Position numbers and translations under genes: made by a program. The notes under the pieces were generated by a model. It was not told the origin of the DNA, searched no databases, and was given only the letters and a program-made list of their open reading frames with translations. A DNA stretch of 33,485 nucleotides from Clostridiales bacterium (GTDB taxonomy: Bacteria; Bacillota; Clostridia; Oscillospirales; Oscillospiraceae). Positions within the stretch are counted from its first letter, which is position 1. The number at the start of each line of letters is the position of its first letter. This document shows positions 11,920-20,851 of this stretch, one piece after another. The stretch is from contig JAJQBL010000083.1 in NCBI GenBank assembly GCA_021203325.1, positions 1-33,485 on the forward strand, given 5' to 3'.

Positions 11920-11950
11920 TTGACTGTCAAGCGGCTTTATGGTTTATGAT
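11920..11950 (+). promoter_or_regulatory. MerR-type promoter with 19-bp spacer upstream of the MerR-like gene
   Basis: TTGACT (11920-11925), 19-bp spacer, TATGAT (11945-11950); CTTGAC-T-GTCAAG dyad overlaps the -35. Confidence 0.65.
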
Positions 11951-12000
11951 GAAGACGGAAAACAAAGAGAAAACAGGAATCAAGGAAAGGGGGAGTTCCC

Positions 12001-13464
12001 ATGACGGTGAAGGAAGTGGAGGCCCTGTCGGGTATGCCACGGGCCAACATCCGGTTTTATGAGGCGGAGGGGCTGCTGACCCCGGCCCGGAACGCCAACG
12101 GCTATCGGGATTATTCCGAGGAGGACGTGGCGGTGTTGCAGCGCATCCGGCTGCTCCGGCTGCTGGATTTGCCCATCGAGGACATCAAGGCCCTGCAAAG
12201 CGGCGCGCTGGAGCTGAGCGACGCCCTGGCCCACCGGCTCGCCGCCCTGGAGCGGGAGGAGGCCCAGGCCACCCGTGCCCAGGCGGTGTGCCGCACCATA
12301 CAGAGCGACCGGGCAAGCTACGCCACCCTGGATGCCGGGCGGTACCTGCTCCAGCTGGAGCAGCCGCAGCTGTCCGCCGCCGTCAGCACGCCGCCTACGC
12401 CGCCCCTGCCCGCCCCGCCCAGGGAGGACACCGTCCCCAAGGTGACGGCCCCCTGGCGGCGGTACTTCGCCCGGGCCTTTGACCTGTCGCTGTACCTGGC
12501 GCTGTGGTGGTGCTTCCTGGCCCTGGGGTTCCGGGTCAACATGGTGCAGCGGAATGCCGGTGTGCTGGATACGGTGGTCGCCCTGCTCCTGATGCTGGCG
12601 CTGGAGCCGCTGATGCTCCACTTCTGGGGTACCACCCCCGGAAAGTGGCTGCTGGGGCTGAGGGTGACGGACGAGGAGGGCCGGAAGCTCTCCTACTCCG
12701 CGGCGCTGGAGCGCAGCCGGACGGTGCTGTGGCGGGGGTACGGCCTGTACATCCCCGTTTACAGCTGGTACCGCCTGTGGCAGAGCTACAAGGACTGCCA
12801 GGCCGGGGACACCCTGGCCTGGGAGTATGACAGCCAGCTGACCCTCCGGGAGAGCCGGACGCCCCTCCGGGTGACGGGGATGCTGGCAGGCTCCGGCGTC
12901 CTGGTGGGGGCAATGGTGCTGTCGGCGCTCCTGGCGGCCGTGCCCAGGTACACCGGCGACCTGACGGTGGCCCAGTTCGCCGCCAACTTTAACCAGATGG
13001 CGGACTACTACGGCTATGACAATCTGGATGAGCTGGACGAGGACGGCCGGTGGGCGGACGCTTCCGGGGATGTCATGATCCTGGAAGGGCTGCTGGAATC
13101 CCCCCAGCCGGAGTTCGTCTACACCGTGGAGGACGGCGTCCTCACCGGGGTCTCCTTCGCTTACACCGTGGAGGACGGCGGAACCCAGGTGATGCCGCCG
13201 GAGCGGACGGTGGCGGTGCTGGCCTTCGTGGGGGCGCAAAAGCCCGACCCCCTGAACCAGGGGGCGCTGGACAGCCTGGTGAACTTTCTGGAGGACAGCC
13301 CCTTCGCCTCCTTTACCGACACGGTTTTTGGGGTGGAGGTATCCGTCCAGGCGGAGTGGGACGGCTATCTGGGGGACGGCACCTGGAACGATGTGACGGT
13401 GCTGTGGCCGGACGAGAGCGAGGAGCGGTACCTGTCCGTCTCCTTCTCCATGACGGTGACATAG
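12001..13464 (+). CDS. MerR-family HTH fused to RDD-like membrane domain plus additional TM and extracytoplasmic C-terminal domain
   Basis: N-terminal MTVKEVEALSGMPRANIRFYEAEGLLTPARNANGYRDYSEEDVAVLQRIRLLR; RDD-like WRRYFARAFDLSLYLALWWCFLALG ... LHFWGTTPGKWLLGLRVTDEEGRKLSYSAALERS; later TM GSGVLVGAMVLSALLAAVP. Confidence 0.88.
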   Translation: MTVKEVEALSGMPRANIRFYEAEGLLTPARNANGYRDYSEEDVAVLQRIRLLRLLDLPIEDIKALQSGALELSDALAHRLAALEREEAQATRAQAVCRTIQSDRASYATLDAGRYLLQLEQPQLSAAVSTPPTPPLPAPPREDTVPKVTAPWRRYFARAFDLSLYLALWWCFLALGFRVNMVQRNAGVLDTVVALLLMLALEPLMLHFWGTTPGKWLLGLRVTDEEGRKLSYSAALERSRTVLWRGYGLYIPVYSWYRLWQSYKDCQAGDTLAWEYDSQLTLRESRTPLRVTGMLAGSGVLVGAMVLSALLAAVPRYTGDLTVAQFAANFNQMADYYGYDNLDELDEDGRWADASGDVMILEGLLESPQPEFVYTVEDGVLTGVSFAYTVEDGGTQVMPPERTVAVLAFVGAQKPDPLNQGALDSLVNFLEDSPFASFTDTVFGVEVSVQAEWDGYLGDGTWNDVTVLWPDESEERYLSVSFSMTVT

Positions 13465-13480
13465 GAAATTGCTGAACGCA

Positions 13481-13517
13481 CAGCGCCCCGGCGCGGCAAT
13501 GCCGCGCCGGGGCGCTG
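13481..13517. terminator. GC-rich hairpin between convergent MerR-RDD and PepSY genes (terminator-like)
   Basis: CAGCGCCCCGGCGCGGC-AAT-GCCGCGCCGGGGCGCTG, 17-bp perfect stem; no strong T tract. Confidence 0.7.
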
Positions 13518-13529
13518 CTCTGATTCCGT

Positions 13530-14462
13530 TCAGTGGGATTCCACATATTGTTCCAGAATGGTGCCGTCCTCCAGGTCGATGAGGTAGACATATTCCGTGT
13601 CCCTCACCCCGAACTCCACGCACCAGGCATAGGGGGCGTCGTGCCTCCACTCCACATAGGAGTGGAGGTATTTGGTATCGCCTTCGGCAAGCCCCGCTTT
13701 CTCCAGGGCGATGGACTCCGCCTGACCGGCGGTGACGGCGGCGTTCACGGTCTGGCCGGTGCTGTCCGTCCCGCCGCTGGCAGCGTCGGCGGCGGCGCTC
13801 CCCTGCACGTCCCACTCGTATTCCAGAATGACGCCGGTTTCACGGGAAATCTCGTATTCATATTCCCCGTTGGCGGTGGTGAACTCCAGCTCATAGACCC
13901 CGTCGTCCAGCTTCTCCTTCTCAAAGGAGGCGGCGTCAGCCTCCACCCCGGCGTGGCTCAGGGCCAGGGCTTTGGCGCTGTCCAGGCTGTCCGGGGCGGT
14001 GCCGGTGGTCACGTTCTTCCCCTGCACCTCCCATTGATAGGACAGAATCTCACCGCTGTCTGCGGAAAGCTCGTACTCGTACTGCCCGTCGGCGGTGGTG
14101 AACTCAACTTCATAGGCCGTGCCGTCCCGGTGGAGCCGGGCCTCGGTGAAGGAGGCGGAGGCGGCCTCCACCCCGGCGTGGGTCAGGGCGGTGATCTTCA
14201 CATCCTCCAGCGTCACCTCGGCGGCGGATTCCGTGGCTGCGTCCTCCGGCGTTTCCTCTGCGGCGGCGCTGTCGGATTCCGCCGGAGCCGCGGATTCCAT
14301 GGTGACATCCTCCAGCGTCACATCGGAGCCGGAGGCCTCCGCCCCGGCAGCGCTGGCGGAAGCGGCACCCTCTGCGGCTGTGCCGGCGCCGCTCTCGGCG
14401 CCGCAGCCGGTCAGCAGGAACAGCAGGAGCAGCAGCAGCGCCCCACAGTTTTTCCGTTTCAT
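13530..14462 (-). CDS. Lipoprotein with three PepSY-like repeats
   Basis: MKRKNCGALLLLLLFLLTGC lipobox; three repeats such as ALSHAGVEADAASFEKEKLDDGVYELEFTTANGEYEYEISRETGVILEYEWD. Confidence 0.85.
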   Translation of the reverse strand: MKRKNCGALLLLLLFLLTGCGAESGAGTAAEGAASASAAGAEASGSDVTLEDVTMESAAPAESDSAAAEETPEDAATESAAEVTLEDVKITALTHAGVEAASASFTEARLHRDGTAYEVEFTTADGQYEYELSADSGEILSYQWEVQGKNVTTGTAPDSLDSAKALALSHAGVEADAASFEKEKLDDGVYELEFTTANGEYEYEISRETGVILEYEWDVQGSAAADAASGGTDSTGQTVNAAVTAGQAESIALEKAGLAEGDTKYLHSYVEWRHDAPYAWCVEFGVRDTEYVYLIDLEDGTILEQYVESH

Positions 14463-14643
14463 CATAAAAACCTTTCCTTTCGTTGTGACAGCCCCCGCCG
14501 GACGAAAAAAGCGCAAATCCAACACTGAAAAGTGCCTGGATTTACGCAGCTTCCTGCAACGCAGCGGGGGAACCGTATGTATGCTGATACGGGTTCAGCA
14601 TAACAGAAAAGGGGGCAGCTGTCAACCGGCAACCTGTGCGGCA

Positions 14644-14679
14644 ACAAAAGCAGCCCTTCGGACGCGTCCGAAGGGCTGC
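14644..14679 (-). terminator. Rho-independent terminator of kdgK
   Basis: GCAGCCCTTCGGACGCGTCCGAAGGGCTGC (perfect palindrome 14650-14679), followed on the minus strand by TTTTGTT. Confidence 0.85.
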
Positions 14680-14723
14680 CAATACGTATGAAGGTTCGTC
14701 CGCCTGGGCGGACACGGGGGTGC

Positions 14724-15758
14724 TTACCGCTGGATACGGCCGGAGCCGTCGCCGCCGGCCAGCTTCTCCACCTCGGAGACGGAGACCATGTTGTAGTCGC
14801 CCTCGATGGTGTGCTTCAGCGCGGAGGCCGCCACGGCGAACTCCACCGCAGCCTGGGTGTCCTTGCCATTCAGCAGGGCATAGATCAGGCCGCCGCCAAA
14901 GCTGTCGCCGCCGCCCACGCGGTCCACGATGCGCAGCTCATACTTCTTGCTGAAGCAGTACTCACCGGAGGCCACATCGTAGAGCATGGCGCTCCATCCG
15001 TTGTCGGAGGCGCTGTGGGACTCCCGCAGGGTGATGGCCACCTTCTCAAAGCCGAACTTGTCCGCCAGCTGCTTGGCCACGGACTTGTAGCCCTCGTGGT
15101 TCAGGGTGCCGCCGTAGATGTCGGTGGCCTCAGCCTCGATGCCGAACACGTCCTTGGCGTCCTCCTCGTTGGAGATGCACACGTCCACATACTGGCACAG
15201 GTCGGTCATGGCTTCCCGGGCTTCGGCACGGGTCCACAGTTTGCCGCGGTAGTTCAGGTCGCAGGAGATCTTCACGCCCTTGGCCTTGGCAGCCTTGCAG
15301 GCGTCCTTGCAGATTTCCACCACGTTGGGGCCCAGGGCCGGGGTGATGCCGGTGAAGTGGAACCAGTCGGCCCCCTCAAAAATCTTGTCCCAATCGAAGT
15401 CGGCGGGCTGGGCCAGCTGGATGGCGCTGTTGGCCCGGTCATAAATGCAGACGCTGCCCCGCTGGGAGGCGCCCTTCTCGTTGTAATAGATACCCACACG
15501 GTCGCCGCCCCGGACGATCATGCTGGTGTCCACACCGTAGCGGCGGAGGCTGTTGATGGCGGCCTGGCCGATGGCGTGGGCGGGGAGCTTGGTGACAAAG
15601 GCGGCATCCAGCCCGTAGTTGGCCAGAGAGACGGCCACGTTGGCTTCGCCGCCGCCGAAGGTGAACTCCAGATTGCTGGCCTGGACGAAACGCTCATAGT
15701 TGTAGGGCTGGAGGCGGACCATCAGTTCGCCGAAGGTGATGACTTTACCCATAATCAT
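14724..15758 (-). CDS. kdgK: 2-keto-3-deoxygluconate kinase (PfkB-type sugar kinase)
   Basis: MGKVITFGELMVRLQPYNYERFVQASNLEFTFGGGEANVAVSLANYG; RVGGGDSFGGGLIYALL active-site motif; divergent to uxu/uxa genes. Confidence 0.92.
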   Translation of the reverse strand: MIMGKVITFGELMVRLQPYNYERFVQASNLEFTFGGGEANVAVSLANYGLDAAFVTKLPAHAIGQAAINSLRRYGVDTSMIVRGGDRVGIYYNEKGASQRGSVCIYDRANSAIQLAQPADFDWDKIFEGADWFHFTGITPALGPNVVEICKDACKAAKAKGVKISCDLNYRGKLWTRAEAREAMTDLCQYVDVCISNEEDAKDVFGIEAEATDIYGGTLNHEGYKSVAKQLADKFGFEKVAITLRESHSASDNGWSAMLYDVASGEYCFSKKYELRIVDRVGGGDSFGGGLIYALLNGKDTQAAVEFAVAASALKHTIEGDYNMVSVSEVEKLAGGDGSGRIQR

Positions 15759-15861
15759 GTGCTCCTTTTTCTACAAAGATTTCAAATGGCCCCCTGCTGC
15801 GGCGCAGCCTTCGCGGTGCGGCAGCCCGCCATTCCGATTCAATTTACTATTTTACACAATC

Positions 15862-15953
15862 TTTTGCAAAAATCAAGGGGGATATCACAATTATCCAATT
15901 ATTTCATAAAATCGTCCTAGATTTTTGAGCAAAAATACGATAGAGTATATAAT
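15862..15953 (+). promoter_or_regulatory. Promoter and candidate operators in kdgK/uidA divergent intergenic region
   Basis: TTGAGC (15925-15930), 17-bp spacer, TATAAT (15948-15953); TTTTGCAAAA at 15862-15871 and TTTTTGagCAAAAA at 15922-15935 overlapping the -35. Confidence 0.6.
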
Positions 15954-15998
15954 GATAGGAATCTAATGCAAAAGTTTCATGCGAAAGCGAGGAAAAAA

Positions 15999-17822
15999 AT
16001 GATGAAAACATCCCTGTTATACCCCGTAAACTCCACTTCTCGTCGCTTTTCCAGCCTGGACGGTATGTGGCGCTTTCAGTTTGACCCGGAAAGCGCAGGC
16101 GTTGCAGCCAACTGGGCAGGCGGTCTGCCCGACTCCGTCACCATGCCCGTCCCCGCCAGCTTTTGCGACTTCTTTACCGATAAGGACAGCCGCGAATACA
16201 CCGGCGACTTCTGGTATGAGACGGATTTCTTTGTCCCCGGCGAGTGGCAGGGCTGCGAGCTGAACATCCGCTTCGGCAGCGTCACCCACCGCGCCCGGGT
16301 CTTTGTGAACGGCACTGAGGTGGTCAGCCATGAGGGCGGCTTCCTGCCCTTCCTGGCCCCCGTCACCGACGTGGTGAACTACAACGGCATGAACAAGCTG
16401 GTGGTTCTGGCCAACAATGAGCTGAATGAGTATATGCTCCCCGCAGGCACCACCGGCGTCCTGTCCAACGGCAAGAAGATGAGTGCCCCCTACTTTGACT
16501 TCTACAACTACGCCGGCATCCACCGCCCGGTGAAGCTGGTGGTCACCCCCAAAGAGAGCATCGTAGATTACACCGTCAGCTATCGGTTGGACGGAGCCGA
16601 TGCCTTTGTGGATTACACGGTGGAGACCAGCGGCAGTTCTCCCGTCGCCGTGGAGCTGTATGACGCCGAGGGCGCGAAGGTCGCCGAGAGCGCCGGGGCC
16701 GCCGGCACCCTGACGGTGAAGGACGCCCACCTGTGGAACGTCCACGCCTCCTACCTCTATAAAATCGTCATCCGCATCGTGGATGGAGACAAGGTCGTGG
16801 ATGAATACTATGAGAAGATCGGCATCCGCACCTTCGAGGTGAAGAACCAGCGGTTCCTCCTGAACGGCAAGAGCGTCTATCTCCGGGGCTTCGGCAAGCA
16901 CGAGGACGCCGATATCCGGGGCCGCGGCCTGGATCTGGCCACGGTGAAGCGGGACTTCGAGTGCATGAAGTGGATCGGCGCCAACTGCTTCCGCACCAGC
17001 CACTACCCCTATGCCGACGAGGTCTATCAGATGGCCGATGAGGAGGGCTTCCTCATCATCGACGAGGTGCCCGCCGTCGGCTTTATGGAGAGCACCATGA
17101 ACTTCCTGGCCGCCAACCAGGGCAACGGCAAGAAGGTGGGCTGGTTCGAGAAGGAGACCACCCCTCAGCTGCTGGTCAACCACAAGCAGGCCCTGCGGGA
17201 GATGATCACCCGGGACAAGAACCACGCCTGCGTGGTAGCCTGGAGCATCCTGAACGAGCCCCAGTGCACCAGCGAGGGCACCGAGGCCTACTTCAAGGAG
17301 GTCTTTGACTACGCCCATGAGCTGGACGTGCAGAAGCGCCCCCGCACCTATGCCATCGTCATGATGAGCCTGCCCAACACCAGCAAGGGCTGGCAGTTCA
17401 GCGACTTCCTCTCCCTGAACCGCTACTATGGCTGGTACGTCATGGGCGGCTATCAGATGTGCGACGCCGAGGTCGGTTTCCGCAAGGAGCTGGACGGCTG
17501 GCAGGCCATCGCCGGGGACCGGCCCCTGATCTTCACCGAGTACGGCGCGGACACCCTGCCCAGCGAGCATAAGCTCCCCTCCGTCATGTGGAGTCAGGAG
17601 TATCAGGATGAGTATCTGGAGATGAACCACCGGGTCTTTGACAGCTACGACTTCATCCAGGGTGAGCTGGTGTGGAACTTCGCGGACTTCCAGACCACCG
17701 AGGGCATCATGCGGGCCAACGGCAACAAGAAGGGCGTATTCACCCGTCAGCGTCAGCCCAAGGACGCCGCCTTCGTCTTCAAGGCACGGTGGGAGTCCCT
17801 GCCTCTGGACTATAAGGGCTGA
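15999..17822 (+). CDS. uidA: Beta-glucuronidase (GH2), cytoplasmic
   Basis: FRTSHYPYADE, ILNEP (acid/base), TEYGADT (nucleophile), NKKGVFTRQRQPK (NxK glucuronide motif), SLNRYYGWY; no signal peptide. Confidence 0.95.
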   Translation: MMKTSLLYPVNSTSRRFSSLDGMWRFQFDPESAGVAANWAGGLPDSVTMPVPASFCDFFTDKDSREYTGDFWYETDFFVPGEWQGCELNIRFGSVTHRARVFVNGTEVVSHEGGFLPFLAPVTDVVNYNGMNKLVVLANNELNEYMLPAGTTGVLSNGKKMSAPYFDFYNYAGIHRPVKLVVTPKESIVDYTVSYRLDGADAFVDYTVETSGSSPVAVELYDAEGAKVAESAGAAGTLTVKDAHLWNVHASYLYKIVIRIVDGDKVVDEYYEKIGIRTFEVKNQRFLLNGKSVYLRGFGKHEDADIRGRGLDLATVKRDFECMKWIGANCFRTSHYPYADEVYQMADEEGFLIIDEVPAVGFMESTMNFLAANQGNGKKVGWFEKETTPQLLVNHKQALREMITRDKNHACVVAWSILNEPQCTSEGTEAYFKEVFDYAHELDVQKRPRTYAIVMMSLPNTSKGWQFSDFLSLNRYYGWYVMGGYQMCDAEVGFRKELDGWQAIAGDRPLIFTEYGADTLPSEHKLPSVMWSQEYQDEYLEMNHRVFDSYDFIQGELVWNFADFQTTEGIMRANGNKKGVFTRQRQPKDAAFVFKARWESLPLDYKG

Positions 17823-17893
17823 TCCGGGTCGGCGTACCCCCTCAGGGCGTGTCCCGTGACCCTTTCATAAGAATCGGTTTATCCGTTGGAGCT

Positions 17894-17927
17894 GCCGCAC
17901 TCTGGAGCCCTTGCTGCGGAGTGCGGC
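17894..17927 (+). other. Intercistronic hairpin uidA-uxuA
   Basis: GCCGCACTC ... GAGTGCGGC, 9-bp stem; no T tract. Confidence 0.65.
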
Positions 17928-17961
17928 TTCCATAAATGAAAAAAAGCAAGGAGGAATTTTT

Positions 17962-19068
17962 ATGGCTATGAAAATGGGCTGGCGTTGGTATGGCGAGGGC
18001 AATGACCCTGTCACCCTGAACGATATCAAGCAGATCCCCGGTGTGGAGAGCATCGTCTGGGCGCTGCATGACAAAATGCCCGGTGAAATCTGGGAGGTCG
18101 ATGAGATCCAGAAGGTGGCCGACCAGATCCACGCCTACGGCTTTGATATGGATGTGGTGGAGTCTGTCAACGTCCACGACGATATCAAGATCGGCCTGCC
18201 CACCCGCGACAAGTATATTGAAAACTACAAGCAGTGCATCCGCAACCTGAGCAAGTTCGGCGTCAAGGTCATCTGCTATAACTTTATGCCCATCTTTGAC
18301 TGGACCCGGACCGACCTGTTCCATCCGGTGGGCGACGGCTCCACCGCCCTGTTCTATGACCCCAAGGAGATCAAGGGCGATTACCGCGCCATGGCCGACT
18401 ATATCATGAGCTTCACCGAGAAGTACAACATGACCTTCCCCGGCTGGGAGCCGGAGCGGATGGCCAAGCTGGACGAGCTGTTCCAGGCCTACGCCCCTGT
18501 CACCAAGGAGAAGCTGTGGGACAACCTGAAGTACTTCCTGGAGGCGCTGATGCCCACCTGCCACGAGTGCGACATCAAGATGGCCATCCACATGGACGAT
18601 CCCCCCTGGGACATCTTCGGCCTGCCCCGCCTGCTGGTGGACTCTGAGTCCATTGACAAGTTCCTGGCCATGGTGGACGACCCCTATAACTGCCTGACCC
18701 TGTGCTCCGGCAGCCTGAACGCCAACCCGGAGAACAACGTGGCCGACGTCGTCCGCAAGCACTGCGACCGCATCGCCTTCGCCCACATCCGCAACATCCA
18801 CCACTTCCCCGACGGCTCCTTCTCCGAGGCGGCCCACCGGGACTGCTGCGGCGAAACCGGCATCATCGACATCCTGCGGGCCTATCACGACTGCGGCTTC
18901 AACGGCTACATTCGTCCCGACCACGGCCGCCAGCTGTGGGAGGAAGGCCCCGGCGTCTGCCGTCCCGGCTACGGCAAGTATGACCGCGCCCTGGGCATCC
19001 AGTATATGCTGGGCGTCTGGGACCTGCTGGACCGGCTGGACGAGGAAAAGCAGGCTGCAAAGCAGTAA
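17962..19068 (+). CDS. uxuA: Mannonate dehydratase
   Basis: MAMKMGWRWYGEGNDPVTLNDIKQIPGVESIVWALHD; FCYNFMP-like ICYNFMPIFDWTRTDL; FAHIRNIHH; YIRPDHGRQLWEE. Confidence 0.97.
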   Translation: MAMKMGWRWYGEGNDPVTLNDIKQIPGVESIVWALHDKMPGEIWEVDEIQKVADQIHAYGFDMDVVESVNVHDDIKIGLPTRDKYIENYKQCIRNLSKFGVKVICYNFMPIFDWTRTDLFHPVGDGSTALFYDPKEIKGDYRAMADYIMSFTEKYNMTFPGWEPERMAKLDELFQAYAPVTKEKLWDNLKYFLEALMPTCHECDIKMAIHMDDPPWDIFGLPRLLVDSESIDKFLAMVDDPYNCLTLCSGSLNANPENNVADVVRKHCDRIAFAHIRNIHHFPDGSFSEAAHRDCCGETGIIDILRAYHDCGFNGYIRPDHGRQLWEEGPGVCRPGYGKYDRALGIQYMLGVWDLLDRLDEEKQAAKQ

Positions 19069-19099
19069 GTCCCGCTCCATTTTCAATGAATGTTCACCG

Positions 19100-19140
19100 C
19101 GCCGGAGGGGGAAGGCGCCCCCTTGCCGCCCCTTCCGGCG
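19100..19140 (+). other. Intercistronic hairpin uxuA-uxuB
   Basis: CGCCGGAGGGG ... CCCCTTCCGGCG (one imperfect position). Confidence 0.6.
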
Positions 19141-19182
19141 TCCCCTGAATCAGTCAAATTTTAAAAAAGAAGGTCATTCCCT

Positions 19183-20793
19183 ATGAAAATGAATCTCGCC
19201 TCCCTGAACGATAAGGCCGGTTGGGCCGCCGCCGGCGTCACCCTGCCCCAGTACGACGTTCCCGCCGTCATCGCCAACACCAAGGCCAACCCCGTGTGGA
19301 TTCACTTTGGCGCAGGCAACATCTTCCGCGGCTTCATCGGCTCCCTGGCCCAGCGCATGCTGAACGCCGGCGTCACCGACAAGGGCATCATCGCCGCCGA
19401 GACCTTTGACTACGGCATCATCACCGACATCTATGACCCCTATGACAACCTGACCCTGAACGTCACCCTGAACGCCGACGGCTCCTTTGGCCGTGAGATT
19501 CAGGCCGGCATCGTGGAAGGCATCCAGGTGGACAGCACCAACCCCGCCATGATGGCCCGGATGAAGGAGATCTTCACCAACCCCGGCCTGCAGATGCTCT
19601 CCTTCACCATCACCGAGAAGGGCTACGCCCTGCGCCGGGTGGACGGCTCCCTGATGCCCGTGGTGGTGGCCGACATGGCGGAAGGCCCTGCCTCCGCCCG
19701 TCACGCCATGAGCATCGTCTGCGCCATGCTGCTGGAGCGGTTCAAGGCCGGGAAGTATCCCGTGGCCGTAGTTTCCATGGACAACTGCTCTCACAACGGT
19801 GAGAAGCTCCAGGCCTCCGTCATGGAAGTGGCCAACGCCTGGCTGGCCAACGGCTTCGTGGGTCAGGACTTCATTGACTATCTGACCGACGAGAGCACCG
19901 TCACCTTCCCCTGGTCCATGATCGACAAGATCACCCCCCGTCCCGCCCCCGTGGTGCAGGAGGCCCTGGAGGCTTCCGGCATTGAGGACATCGCCCCGGT
20001 CAAGACCGCCAAGGGCACCTTCATCGCGCCCTTCGTCAACGCCGAGCGTCCTCAGTACCTGGTGGTAGAGGACAAGTTCCCCAACGGCCGCCCTCCTCTG
20101 GAGAAGGCCGGTGTCTACTTCGGCGACCGGGACGCCGTCAACAAGTCCGAGACCATGAAGGTCACCACCTGCCTGAACCCGCTGCACACCGCCATGAGCG
20201 TCTATGGCTGCATGCTGGGCTACACCCTCATCGCCGACGAGATGAAGGACCCCGACATCGTGGCCCTCATCAAGCGTCTGGGCTATGTGGAAGGTCTGCC
20301 CGTGGTGGTCAACCCCGGCATCCTGGACCCCAAGGCCTTCATTGACGAAGTGGTGGAAGAGCGTCTGCCCAACCCCTTCATGCCTGACACCCCCCAGCGT
20401 ATCGCCACCGACACCTCCCAGAAGATTCCCGTCCGCTATGGCGAGACCATCAAGAGCTATATCAAGAAGGGCATGGATCTGAACAACCTGGTGTCCATCC
20501 CCCTGGCCATCGCCGGCTGGCTCCGCTACCTGCTGGGCGTGGGCGACAACGGCGAGGCTATCGAAGTTTCCGCCGACCCCATGAAGGCCGACATCCAGGC
20601 CAAGCTGGCCGGCATCAAGGTGGGCGATCCCTCCTCTTACAACGGCGAGCTGAAGGAGATCCTCTCCAACACCGTGCTGTTTGCCACTGACCTGACCCAG
20701 ACCGTCCTGGCCGACAAGATCGAGGAGATGTTCGTCTCCGAGCTGGCCGGTCCCGGCGCCGTCCGTGCCACCCTGCAGAAGTATCTGGCCTAA
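19183..20793 (+). CDS. uxuB: Fructuronate reductase / mannitol dehydrogenase family
   Basis: WIHFGAGNIFRGFIG, VVSMDNCSHNGEKLQ, TFPWSMIDKITPRP, CLNPLHTAMSVYGCMLGY. Confidence 0.93.
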   Translation: MKMNLASLNDKAGWAAAGVTLPQYDVPAVIANTKANPVWIHFGAGNIFRGFIGSLAQRMLNAGVTDKGIIAAETFDYGIITDIYDPYDNLTLNVTLNADGSFGREIQAGIVEGIQVDSTNPAMMARMKEIFTNPGLQMLSFTITEKGYALRRVDGSLMPVVVADMAEGPASARHAMSIVCAMLLERFKAGKYPVAVVSMDNCSHNGEKLQASVMEVANAWLANGFVGQDFIDYLTDESTVTFPWSMIDKITPRPAPVVQEALEASGIEDIAPVKTAKGTFIAPFVNAERPQYLVVEDKFPNGRPPLEKAGVYFGDRDAVNKSETMKVTTCLNPLHTAMSVYGCMLGYTLIADEMKDPDIVALIKRLGYVEGLPVVVNPGILDPKAFIDEVVEERLPNPFMPDTPQRIATDTSQKIPVRYGETIKSYIKKGMDLNNLVSIPLAIAGWLRYLLGVGDNGEAIEVSADPMKADIQAKLAGIKVGDPSSYNGELKEILSNTVLFATDLTQTVLADKIEEMFVSELAGPGAVRATLQKYLA

Positions 20794-20799
20794 CACACC

Positions 20800-20828
20800 G
20801 ATACCGGCCCTCCACCGGGGCCGGTATC
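20800..20828 (+). other. Intercistronic hairpin uxuB-uxaC
   Basis: GATACCGGCCC-tccaccg-GGGCCGGTATC, 11-bp stem; no T tract. Confidence 0.75.
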
Positions 20829-20851
20829 TCTGAAAGGGAAAGGAATCCTAT

